This document shows positions 7,177-14,972 of a stretch of DNA of 64,000 nucleotides, piece by piece. How positions within the stretch are numbered: the stretch's first letter is position 1; each line of letters starts with the position of its first letter. The stretch is taken from NCBI GenBank assembly GCA_963820035.1, contig CAWFYK010000003.1, positions 372,001 through 436,000 of the forward strand, read 5' to 3'. The translations under genes were made by a program, and so were the position numbers. The stretch is from JAWWPG01 sp963820035. GTDB taxonomy: Bacteria > Actinomycetota > Actinomycetes > Propionibacteriales > Nocardioidaceae. The notes beneath the pieces are model-generated. The model was not told the DNA's origin. It ran no database searches and saw only the letters and a program-made list of their open reading frames with translations.

Positions 7177-8948
7177 CTGCTGAGGTCGCCACGAGCCGGC
7201 GGACTCGCATTGATGGAGTCGCCGCCGACAACTCCACCCGCCTTGCGTCGGTGGATGATCCTTCGGCAACGCTTGATCGGGTGCTGGCCGATCTGGAGTT
7301 GACGATTCCGGAGCACCAGCTGGTGTTGCGCGGACTGCGCGAGCAGCGGCGAGCTCGGCAGGTCATGGTCGTGGTCCTCGGCGAGGCCAAGCGAGGCAAA
7401 AGCTCGCTGATCAACGCCCTGGCGGGTCGTGACCTGCTGCCGACCGGTGTCATCCCGGTGACCGCGGTGGTCACCGTGGTCCGAAAAAGTCCCGCGGAGG
7501 AGATGCGGGTGAGGTACCTCGACGGCGATGAGGAGCGGCTCGGACTGGAGCAGGTCGGCGACTACGTCAGCGAGGACAACAACCCGGGCAACCGTCGACG
7601 AGTCGAGTCGGTTGACCTGCTGGTGGCGGACCTGCCGTGGCCCGCGGCGGTGGTGTTTGTGGACACGCCCGGGACGGGTTCCGTCGAGCAGCAGCACGAC
7701 CAGGTGGCAGCCTCTGCTGCGGGAGCGATGGATGTTGCCCTTGTTGTGCTGACGTCTGATCCTCCGATCTCGGCGCGCGAACGGCACCAGCTGTCGGTAG
7801 CTGCGGCGCAATCGGCGGAGATCGTCCTCGTTTTGGCGAAGTCTGACCTCCTGACGGAGCCCGAGCTCGAAGCCGTGACGACCTACACGAGGACCGTCGT
7901 GGTCGAAGTCGTCGGTCGTGACGTCGAGATGATCCCGGTGTCGACCCGGAACGCGCGAATTCAGCCGCACCCGGGGCTGTCACGTGTTCGCGACCTCGTC
8001 GTGTCGCTTGCGACTGACCCCGAGAGGCAGACGCTCGACCGTTCGATTCGACGGCGGGCTCGGCGACTGGTTCGGGCGGAGCTGGATGAGCTTTCCGTGA
8101 GCCTGTCGCTTGCCGATATGGATATCGCCGAGGTATCCGGCCGGGCCGGGGCCTTCAGGCGAGCGCTCGAGGAGACCCGCGCACGCAACCGTGACTGTGC
8201 CGGGCTGGTCCACGCCGCTGTCCGGTCGATCAACAGCGAGCTTGATGCCTCCTTGCAGTCAGCCAAAGCCGATCTCACCAAGGAGCTCCTCGATGCGCCC
8301 GAGCTCACCATCGATCGCCTCGACAAGCGGCGGAGCGAGTCTGCGGCGATCGACAGCCTCACCACCCGTGCGACCGAATCTGCGGAGTCGTGGCGCCGCC
8401 GGTCCTCGTCGCGGGTCGAGAAGGACCTCACGGAAGTCAGCCAGCGGGCCACATTCCTGATGAGCAGCGCGATCTCGCAGCTGCGGGATGTTGCACGCGA
8501 CGAGCTGGGTGTCGAGCTCGTCGTCGACTGCGAGCCCATATCGCTGCCGGCTGATGCGGGTTTCTTCTATCTGCAGACGAGTCTGACCGACGCGGCATCG
8601 GCGATCACGGGCGCAGTCCGGGATCGGCTTCCCCGCGGGATACGTCGACGTACCGTCTCGGCGTACCTGAAACAGAACGCGACGATGCTCGCGGATCGAC
8701 AGCTCGGACGGGCCAGAGGTGACCTCAGACAGCGGCTGGCCGACGCCGAGCGGACGCTGCTGCGCCAGGTCGAGACGGGCACCAAGGAACTCCTCGACCG
8801 GTTGGCACTCGCCACCGCCACAGCGGTCACCGTGGCCCATCAACGGGGCGACACACGGCGCGAGCAGGTCCGCGATCTGACGCGGCGCCGCGACGCCCTT
8901 GCCAGGTCGATGCAAGGTTTGGAAGACCCTTCCGGGGGGGCGCTGTGA
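7173..8948 (+). CDS. Dynamin-family GTPase
   Basis: Intact, 591 residues. The GTPase domain (about residues 60-270) has a P-loop GEAKRGKSSLIN, a G2 threonine in PVTAVV, G3 DTPGTGS and a G4 LAKSDLL. The rest is highly charged and helical, as expected for the middle/effector domains of bacterial dynamin-like proteins, with a short amphipathic stretch (ADAGFFYLQTSLTDAASAI) that could touch membranes. Bacterial dynamins remodel or protect membranes. The ATG overlaps the antiporter stop, so it is translationally coupled and shares the fluoride riboswitch. A role in protecting the membrane or regulating the antiporter is inference. Confidence 0.85.
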   Translation: MTAEVATSRRTRIDGVAADNSTRLASVDDPSATLDRVLADLELTIPEHQLVLRGLREQRRARQVMVVVLGEAKRGKSSLINALAGRDLLPTGVIPVTAVVTVVRKSPAEEMRVRYLDGDEERLGLEQVGDYVSEDNNPGNRRRVESVDLLVADLPWPAAVVFVDTPGTGSVEQQHDQVAASAAGAMDVALVVLTSDPPISARERHQLSVAAAQSAEIVLVLAKSDLLTEPELEAVTTYTRTVVVEVVGRDVEMIPVSTRNARIQPHPGLSRVRDLVVSLATDPERQTLDRSIRRRARRLVRAELDELSVSLSLADMDIAEVSGRAGAFRRALEETRARNRDCAGLVHAAVRSINSELDASLQSAKADLTKELLDAPELTIDRLDKRRSESAAIDSLTTRATESAESWRRRSSSRVEKDLTEVSQRATFLMSSAISQLRDVARDELGVELVVDCEPISLPADAGFFYLQTSLTDAASAITGAVRDRLPRGIRRRTVSAYLKQNATMLADRQLGRARGDLRQRLADAERTLLRQVETGTKELLDRLALATATAVTVAHQRGDTRREQVRDLTRRRDALARSMQGLEDPSGGAL

Positions 8949-8970
8949 CGGGATTGCTGGCAGCGCAGTC

Positions 8971-9568
8971 ATGGTGAACTGGAATGCCGTCGCGGTCGCC
9001 ACCGGCTTCGCCGTGCTGACCGTCGACGTCAAGCGAGCCGGCGTCCTCCCTGCCATCGAGCGCAGACACACCACACAGCCGCCACCGGCGCCCGCGGTCG
9101 TGCGCTGGGTGACCCACCTGGGAGGTCCGCATGTGGCAGGACCGGTGATAGCCCTGGCAACCACCGCCCGGCGTGGCAGCGCTCGGGAGTCGTCTCGCCG
9201 GGCAATCGTCCGGTGTGTGGTGACGATCGGCGGGCGAGCCCTGATGGCCCGCCTCGTGCGTCGCCCTCGACCACCGGAGCTATGGTGGCAGGAGAGGCCA
9301 ACCGGCTTCAGCTTCTCCTCACGACACACCACCTGGGTCGCCGTGGCCGCATACGAGGCAGTCGGATCGCTGCCCGCCCACCGTCAGCCCTCGGCACGCC
9401 TCGGCGCGCTCGCTGCCATCGCCACCGTTGGTGTGAGGTGTGAGCAGGGTCCGCCTCGGTGTCCACTGGCCAACCGACGTGATCGGAGCGGTGCTGTGGA
9501 CGGGGTCAAGCAGGTCAGCAACGAACTGGGTACTCAATCGCATCGCCACTAGCGGGAGGTCTGCATGA
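8971..9568 (+). pseudogene. PAP2-superfamily phosphatase, one frameshift
   Basis: From ATG 8971 the protein reads hydrophobic segments, then the three PAP2 acid-phosphatase signatures: RRPRPP (motif 1), SFSSRHTTW (motif 2, usually PSGH) and, after a 1-base frameshift near 9436, SRVRLGVHWPTD (motif 3, SRx5Hx3D, exact). The corrected frame ends at TGA 9566-9568, overlapping the enolase ATG. It would be a membrane lipid-phosphate or polyprenyl-pyrophosphate phosphatase. It is the third gene of the fluoride operon, 22 bp after the GTPase. In motif 2 the serine-histidine is present but Gly is replaced by Arg. Confidence 0.65.
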
Positions 9569-10863
9569 CCACGTCACAGATAGACATCAGCGAAGTCGAG
9601 GCACTCGAGATCCTCGACTCGCGGGGCAACCCGACTGTCTCGGTCTCCCTGACAGACCAGGCCGGACGCCACTACCAGGCCTCCGTGCCGTCGGGGGCCT
9701 CGACCGGGGGACGTGAGGCAAAAGAGCTCCGCGACGGCGACCCGGCCCGATTCGGTGGCCTCGGCGTGCTCGGCGCCATCGCCGCCGTCCAGGGACCGGT
9801 CAAGAACCTGCTGTGTGGGCAGACCTGGCGCAGCCTCGACGACGTGGACTTGGCGCTGCGGTCACTGGACGGAACCCCTGACCTGTCGAACCTGGGAGCC
9901 AACGCCATCATCGGCACCTCGATCGCCATGTGTCGGGCGTTCGCCGCCGCCGAATCGCTGCAGGTACACGACTGGATAGACCGGTATGGTCCACAGACCA
10001 GTCCGCAGCGGCTGCCGGTGCCCCACTTCAACGTCGTCAACGGCGGCGCCCACGCCGCCAACGGGCTCGCCTTCCAGGAGTTCATGATCGCCCCCGTCGG
10101 CGCCCGCGACCTTCACTCCGCTGTTCAGGCAGGAGCGGAGGTCTACCACGCCCTGAAGAAACGGCTCGCAGCCCAGGGACTGGCCACCGGTCTGGGCGAC
10201 GAGGGAGGCTTCGCGCCCCAGATCAGCAAACCCGCCGAGGTCCTCGCACTGCTCACCCAAGCCATCGGCGACGCCGGCTACCCGGCCGGCCGCGACGGCG
10301 TGATGCTCGCCATGGACCCCGCCGCCAACGGCTTCTTCGCCCACGGCCGCTACCACGTCGGCGACGAGTCCCTCACCCCCGTCGAGCTCGTCGAGCTCTA
10401 CGCCGAGCTCATCGACCGCTTCCCGCTGTGGAGCATCGAGGACGGCTGCGCCGAAGACGACGTGGAAGGCTGGAAGCTCATCACCAGCAGGCTCGGCGGG
10501 ACCATCCAGCTCGTCACCGACGACAACGCCTGCACCCAGGCGCAGATCGTCCGCGAGCTGGCCGACGCCGGGATCGGAAACGCGGTCCTGATCAAACCGA
10601 ACCAGGTCGGCACCGTCTCCGACACCCTCGAGACCGTCGCGACCGCCGAAAGCCTGGGCTACTCGCTGATGGTCTCGCACCGGTCCGGCGAGACGTCCGA
10701 CGACTTCGTCGCCGACCTTGCCGTCGGCATCGGCTGTGGCGAGCTGAAGTCCGGGGCACCCGCACGCGGGGAACGCGTCGCGAAGTACAACCGCCTGATG
10801 ACCATCTCGACAGCCCGACCCGACATGCCCTACGGACTCATGACTGCTGCCGCGACGAACTAG
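9565..10863 (+). CDS. eno: Enolase (fluoride-operon paralogue)
   Basis: 432 residues, full length. Catalytic and metal features are intact: SGASTG loop, GDEGGFAP (catalytic Glu), AMDPAANGF (metal Asp), SIEDGCAEDD (metal Glu), TDDNACT (metal Asp), IKPNQVGT (catalytic Lys) and SHRSGETSDDF (His, Ser). It interconverts 2-phosphoglycerate and phosphoenolpyruvate. The segments MDPAANGF, DDNACTQ and SGASTGGREA differ from the usual housekeeping forms, suggesting a dedicated paralogue. Enolase is a classic target of fluoride (Mg-fluorophosphate complex) and extra enolase genes are known riboswitch-controlled fluoride genes. Its start overlaps the PAP2 stop. No other enolase is in the window. Confidence 0.93.
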   Translation: MTTSQIDISEVEALEILDSRGNPTVSVSLTDQAGRHYQASVPSGASTGGREAKELRDGDPARFGGLGVLGAIAAVQGPVKNLLCGQTWRSLDDVDLALRSLDGTPDLSNLGANAIIGTSIAMCRAFAAAESLQVHDWIDRYGPQTSPQRLPVPHFNVVNGGAHAANGLAFQEFMIAPVGARDLHSAVQAGAEVYHALKKRLAAQGLATGLGDEGGFAPQISKPAEVLALLTQAIGDAGYPAGRDGVMLAMDPAANGFFAHGRYHVGDESLTPVELVELYAELIDRFPLWSIEDGCAEDDVEGWKLITSRLGGTIQLVTDDNACTQAQIVRELADAGIGNAVLIKPNQVGTVSDTLETVATAESLGYSLMVSHRSGETSDDFVADLAVGIGCGELKSGAPARGERVAKYNRLMTISTARPDMPYGLMTAAATN

Positions 10864-10909
10864 GTCGAGGCTCGGTTCTCGGGGGCTGAATGCGCAACGC
10901 CCACGAAAC

Positions 10910-12160
10910 TCACACTCGATCCCGTCTCGACGACACGACACGGGTTGCGATCAACGACGCGACCATCCAGCCCGCCGCATACAGGAACGCCACCGTTGGC
11001 GAGAAGACCGCCCACAACACGCCGGCGATCAGCGTTGCTCCCAGGTCGCCGAACGACTGGACGAGGCCGAGCACCCCGAACCCGTTACCGCGCAGGTGGT
11101 CCGGCAGCATCAACGCCACCGTGGTCGACTCTGCGGTCTCGCCGAGTCCGATCCCGACCCCAGAAAGAACGAACGCGAGCCCGATGACCCAGCCGCTGTG
11201 CTGGTCAACCGCAAACAGCCCGTAGCCGACGACGTAGGCCGCTGCCCCACCGGCGAAAACCAGACGCGGGTTCGTCCGGTCGATCAGATGACCACCCGCC
11301 AACGCCGCCACACTCGCCGCCGCGTTGTGCAGCGCGTACAGGAGGATCGCCAGACTCGTCGCCGCGGTGAGCCCGCGTCCTTCGGTCTGGAGCAGGCCGG
11401 TTGCCCGCAGGATCAGCAGGGTCGTCGCCAGGTTGCCCAGCTCGAACAGCGCAGCGGGAGTCAGTGCCCGCGGCAGGCCGGCACGCCACAGCTGGTGGAA
11501 GTTGAAGGAGAGGGTGCGCCGGGCTGTCGGAGCCGAAAGCGTCTCCTTGGCCTGGCGCGCGGCGATGGTGATCGCGATGGCCGCGAACACTCCGGGAATG
11601 AACGCGAGCAGGATGGCGTGCCGGATCCCCACCACGCCGACCAGGAGCGCCGCCAGCAAGGGTCCGAGGATGGCGCCCGCGTTGTCGCCGGCTCGTTCGA
11701 GGCCACTGGCCCTGCCGTAGGCGCCCGTGGGGGTGATCGAGATCAGCAGGCTGTCGCGGGCCGGGCTGCGGACGCCGCGAGAGACCCACGCCAACGCCCG
11801 TAGCACGCCTACCTGCCACACGGCCGTGCACAGCCCGATTGCCGCGGTGGCCACCGCCGTGACCAGATAGCCGCCCGAGGCGAGCCGGGCACGTCTCGTC
11901 GGATCGTTCGATAGGGGCCCTCCGGCCAGCTTGCTGACGCCGACCAGGGCGTCGGAGATGCCCTCGATGGTCCCGAGCGTCGCCGGGCCGGCGTGCAGGG
12001 TCGAAGCGAGGAAGCTCGGGAGTAGTGACGTCACCAGCTCGTGGCCAGCGTCGCTGCAGAGCGATGCACCGCCTACAGCGAGGATTCCACGGTTGAGCCA
12101 GGGCGCCTCGCTGTCCGGCGCGTCGTCGCCTCGCGGTTCTCCGGCGTCGATCTGATCCAT
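10910..12160 (-). CDS. MFS transporter behind a fluoride riboswitch
   Basis: 416 residues with about 12 hydrophobic segments. Typical MFS pieces include GGPLSNDPTRRARLASGG between the early spans, RALAWVSRGVRSPARDSLL, and AGGHLIDRTNPRLVFAGG (motif-A-like loop after span 8). ATG 12160 is preferred (GTGAGG upstream) over the GTG at 12193, which lies inside the riboswitch. The gene is intact, is transcribed toward the enolase operon, and its end is 47 bp from the enolase stop. Substrate is unknown; the riboswitch suggests export of fluoride or a fluoride-related metabolite. Drug/MFS family membership is certain, the substrate is not. Confidence 0.85.
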   Translation of the reverse strand: MDQIDAGEPRGDDAPDSEAPWLNRGILAVGGASLCSDAGHELVTSLLPSFLASTLHAGPATLGTIEGISDALVGVSKLAGGPLSNDPTRRARLASGGYLVTAVATAAIGLCTAVWQVGVLRALAWVSRGVRSPARDSLLISITPTGAYGRASGLERAGDNAGAILGPLLAALLVGVVGIRHAILLAFIPGVFAAIAITIAARQAKETLSAPTARRTLSFNFHQLWRAGLPRALTPAALFELGNLATTLLILRATGLLQTEGRGLTAATSLAILLYALHNAAASVAALAGGHLIDRTNPRLVFAGGAAAYVVGYGLFAVDQHSGWVIGLAFVLSGVGIGLGETAESTTVALMLPDHLRGNGFGVLGLVQSFGDLGATLIAGVLWAVFSPTVAFLYAAGWMVASLIATRVVSSRRDRV

Positions 12161-12187
12161 GACGGGCCTCACAGCTGCGGACCGGCT

Positions 12188-12270
12188 TTGCACCAGGAAC
12201 CATCGGCCAACGGCAGTTTGGACCCGGTCCGGTTAGCGACCTACGGGTCCAGGCGAGTTCCATCACCTCG
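12188..12270 (-). promoter_or_regulatory. Fluoride (crcB-motif) riboswitch for the MFS transporter
   Basis: Read on the minus strand: GGTG-ATGGAACT-CGCC stem-loop, an optional GGACCCG...CGGGTCC hairpin, AAACTGCC, a GCC-GTT-GGC hairpin, then CGATGGTTCCT. The loop GGAAC pairs exactly with GTTCC, giving the class-defining pseudoknot. All consensus blocks occur in order and spacing. It lies 28 bp upstream of the MFS start codon. It is divergent from the riboswitch at 12475. Confidence 0.85.
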
Positions 12271-12441
12271 GTCCCGCGACCCTACGCCCACCCGGCATCG
12301 GGCTGTCAAGACGACCGGGCCGGCGCCAAAGCACTGCTACCACACGGAGATCGATCCCGCCTCGCGGCACAAACCGTGTCTCCAGACGGCGGCCGGTCGC
12401 TCGTCCTCGACCGACGAAGCCTCCGGTATCGCGGGTTGCTC

Positions 12442-12545
12442 TTGACGCGAGTCGCCCCACAGGGAAACCTCGGCGGTGGCGATGGATCCCGCTGGCCCCC
12501 CGTTGGGGGCCGATGCCCGAGACGTGGGCTGATGGTTTCTCCACT
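12442..12545 (+). promoter_or_regulatory. Fluoride riboswitch with possible promoter, first DUF3040-like gene
   Basis: The aptamer (12475-12545) has GGCG-ATGGATCC-CGCT, an optional GGCCCCC-CGTT-GGGGGCC hairpin, then GATGCCC...GGGC TGATGG and TTTCTCC. The GATGG and TGATGG blocks and order match the crcB motif; pseudoknot pairing (GGATCC with GGTTTC) includes wobble and a mismatch. A TTGACG at 12442-12447 may be the -35. Downstream, CTCC (12539-12542) can pair with GGAG of the ribosome site (12549-12552), a translation-control platform. Confidence 0.8.
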
Positions 12546-12557
12546 TGAGGAGGCTCC

Positions 12558-12914
12558 GTGTCCCTTTCCCGCCGCGAGCGTCGCGCTCTGATGGAGATCG
12601 AGTTCGAGCTCAGCCAAGACCCCAACCTGTGCGAGATGTTCGCGGCCCACCGCCTACACCACTCTGGTCGCCGAGAGCGCGCCCGGGTCGATCCAGAGAT
12701 CCGGTGTTCCAGCCCACCATTCTGTTGGCGCGCATGGTGGACCAGCATCGCCATGCAGTGCGCGGTCGGGGGCCTTTGCAGCGAGGGCTCGCACACCGGT
12801 CGGGCCTGGCTGATCGCCATGGGGATGACCGCGTACCCGTTCACCCTCATCCCACTGATCAAAGGAAGCGAACGGATGAACCTGCAGAACCCCTCAGCCG
12901 GAGGGATCGCATGA
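12558..12914 (+). CDS. Small two-TM DUF3040-like protein under fluoride riboswitch
   Basis: GTG start 4 nt after GAGGAGG; 118 residues. The N-terminal ~25 residues (SLSRRERRALMEIEFELSQD) match the amphipathic DUF3040 opening (LSxxExxxLxxIExxLxxDDP). Two hydrophobic segments follow (CWRAWWTSIAMQCAVGGLC; AWLIAMGMTAYPFTLIPLI). The same layout, including FxWRA, the TSIAMQ/ATIMLQ block, Cys-Ser and PFTLIPLI/PLTLTPLA, recurs in the gene at 14459-14808, showing the two are paralogues. No function is known to me. The fluoride riboswitch directly upstream argues for a role in fluoride tolerance in the membrane. Confidence 0.7.
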   Translation: MSLSRRERRALMEIEFELSQDPNLCEMFAAHRLHHSGRRERARVDPEIRCSSPPFCWRAWWTSIAMQCAVGGLCSEGSHTGRAWLIAMGMTAYPFTLIPLIKGSERMNLQNPSAGGIA

Positions 12915-13050
12915 ACCCGTGCCCACCACACGGCCAGCGAACCGGCAAGCCCTCGACCCGCGCGGCAGACGGCCATAGCCTGAGGCCACCGACAGACCGC
13001 GCACGCAGCAAACACCTACGAGTCGATCAGGCGTCATTGAGGAGGCAGAC

Positions 13051-13847
13051 GTGTCCGTCGCGAACATGCGGGTCCTAGACCTGTCGCAGGACTTCGGTCA
13101 CAACACCCCAGGGTTCGTCAACTACGGCGGGCCGTCCATCAAATGGATCTAGCGGCTGGCGTTCGAGACCGTCGGCGGGCAGGAGATCACCTCCACCCTT
13201 CACGTCGGCACGCACCTTGACGCGCCTGCCCACTTCTACTCTCGCGGGAAGTTCATCGGCGACCTCCCTCTCGACTGGCTGATCGGGCCGGCCTGCGTCG
13301 TCGACCTGACGAAGTTCGGCATCGGTGACTACGAGATCTACGGCCCCGAGCACTTCGAGCAGTGGGAGACGAACACCGGACTGAAGATCGAGCGTGGCGA
13401 CATCCTCATCGTGAACACCGGCTACCACAAGTACTACCCGGAGAACTGGGTAGACCGCAGCGAGGTCGACGAAGAGGTGTACTTCCTGCGGCACCCCGGG
13501 CCGACTCGCGAGTTCGCCGAATGGGTCCTTGACCGGGGGTGCGGTGGATGGCCGTCGATGCCGGCAGCATGGACCACCCGTTCAACACGATCATCCGCAA
13601 GGTTCGCACCGACGAAGCGGAGTACGCCGAGGAGAAACTCGGCCGCTCTCTCGACGAGATCTTCCCCAAGCGCGACTACCAGGTGATGCACAAGTTCCTG
13701 TTCCCGCACGACATCATCCACATCGAGAACCTCGGCGGTCAGATCGACCAGGTCCTCGACCAGAAGATCACCTTCGGCTGCTTCCCCTGGCGGTTCCAGG
13801 GCGGGGAGGCCGCCTTCTGCCGAGCCGTCGCGTTCCTGGACGGCTGA
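13051..13847 (+). pseudogene. Cyclase-family hydrolase (isatin hydrolase/kynurenine formamidase-like), stop and frameshift
   Basis: GTG 13051 follows AGGAGG. The metal-binding signature STLHVGTHLDAPAHF (HxGTHxDxPxH) is exact. An in-frame TAG at 13150-13152 interrupts KWI-RLAFETVGG, most simply an AAG-to-TAG change, and a frameshift near 13540 moves the rest (AVDAGSMDHPFNTIIRKV ... FPWRFQGGEAAFCRAVAF) to another frame. Intact relatives of about 265 residues hydrolyse cyclic or aryl amides using Mn/Zn. It sits between the two DUF3040-like riboswitch genes but has no riboswitch of its own that I can see. Its relation to fluoride is unclear. Confidence 0.75.
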
Positions 13848-14378
13848 CCTCGGAAGCCAGGAGCTGGGGTGTCGCAGAGCACACCACAGTTGAAGGGCTG
13901 GGCACAGATCCGGCGCTGGGATCTGCGGCGGCGTGGACGCCGAGACGACTGCTCGGACGAGGTCGTCGCGGGTCATGTCCCGTTGATCGTCGTACCGAGG
14001 AGCCAGCCGAGTGGTTCAAGGGCCTGTTGCGCGGTCCACGCGTCCTGAACTGGGGCGACGAGGTGCCGGTGTTCGAGGCTGTCGGGGAACGTGTTCAGGG
14101 TCGCCGACATTTCCCTGGCTTGTGCGTGTGGGGCTCCGGGGATGCCGAACCGTTCTTGGCGGCCCAGCTCCGCGGAGGCCCGAGTGCTCGACAATCCAAC
14201 CCGTCAGTCGAGGACAACGGCCAGGGCGGGTCACATCAACCGTCACGCACGCCAAGGCCAGCGCAACCGCAGCCGTACGTCGGCCAGCCCGGCGCCCCTC
14301 ACCCCCGTTGCCTCACATCCAAACACCGGCACGCGGATAGACCCATTGACCCTCGCACCGGCGTGCGGCACCATGCGA
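13848..14378 (-). other. Gene-poor stretch with a short minus-strand open remnant
   Basis: A minus-strand reading from 14194 to 13973 (73 codons: AELGRQERFGIPGAPHAQ ... LEPLGWLLGTT) has coding-like composition but no family I recognise and no clear start. It seems to continue in another frame as MTRDDLVRAVVSAS. The rest, up to the riboswitch at 14379, holds nothing I can support beyond a TTGACC at 14345-14350 that could be a -35 for the riboswitch transcript. Confidence 0.3.
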
Positions 14379-14445
14379 GGTGGCGATGGATCCCGCCGAC
14401 CCCGTATGGGTTGAACCGCCTAATCCCAGGCTGATGGTTCCTCCA
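14379..14445 (+). promoter_or_regulatory. Fluoride (crcB-motif) riboswitch, second DUF3040-like gene
   Basis: The consensus blocks are all present: GGCG-ATGGATCC-CGCC, an optional GACCC-CGTAT-GGGTT hairpin, GAACCGCCT-AATCCC-AGGC, then TGATGGTTCCTCC. AACCGCC followed by a GGC-TGATGG strand is the most recognisable signature of this class. CTCC at 14441-14444 can pair with the ribosome-site GGAG at 14452-14455 exactly as in the copy at 12475, so both aptamer and platform were duplicated with the downstream gene. Confidence 0.85.
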
Positions 14446-14458
14446 CTGCGAGGAGCCG

Positions 14459-14808
14459 ACGATTCGGTCCGGACGCGACAAACGCAAGCTTCGGAGTATC
14501 GAAATCGATCTCTCACGCGATGAGCCACTCGCGAGCGCCTTCGCCACCGCTCCGTGGACTGAGGACGCCGACAAGGCGAACCGCTCCGCATGGCCGACCT
14601 GACACTTCGACCCACCACCTTCTGGCGGGCCCGCGCCGCCACCATAATGCTGCAACTGGGCAACGCCACATGCTCGACAGCCGCCGCGGCGGCTGATCAA
14701 CGCCTCCTCGCTCTCATCGTTCTCCTCACGCTTCCGCTCACCCTGACCCCGCTCGCGTGCTGGACCAGAGCGCACATCATGACCGATACCAACGATGTGC
14801 ACCAATGA
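14459..14808 (+). pseudogene. Second DUF3040-like gene, start codon lost and one frameshift
   Basis: After GAGGAG (14450-14455) the frame reads SGRDKRKLRSIEIDLSRDEP, parallel to the opening of the 12558 gene, but the expected start position is ACG (14459) or ATT (14462). A frameshift before 14590 moves the membrane part to another frame (TFWRARAATIMLQLGNATCS and LLALIVLLTLPLTLTPLA). The spacing between the LS(Q/R)D block and the FWRA block is identical in both paralogues (37 residues) once one base is corrected. Only two hydrophobic segments are predicted. Sequence error or recent decay are both possible. Confidence 0.6.
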
Positions 14809-14943
14809 CCACGAGGTCCAGTGGACACTCGGCTTAGGCCGCGTGACCTCTGGGTCATTTAGAAAGAGGTCGCTGGGCCGCAATCGTAGATCTTCACCCG
14901 CCCCCTGACCAACCTTCGCGACGGGACTCATCCGCGCGGACGA

Positions 14944-14965
14944 TCTGCTGACATTCTGCTGACAT
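14944..14965. repeat. Tandem 11-bp repeat beside tRNA terminator
   Basis: TCTGCTGACAT occurs twice head-to-tail (14944-14954, 14955-14965), just outside the terminator that follows tRNA-fMet on its 3' side. Short direct repeats in this position can be integrase arm or core sites, but no integrase gene is present in the window to test that. Confidence 0.6.
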
Positions 14966-14972
14966 CAAAGAG

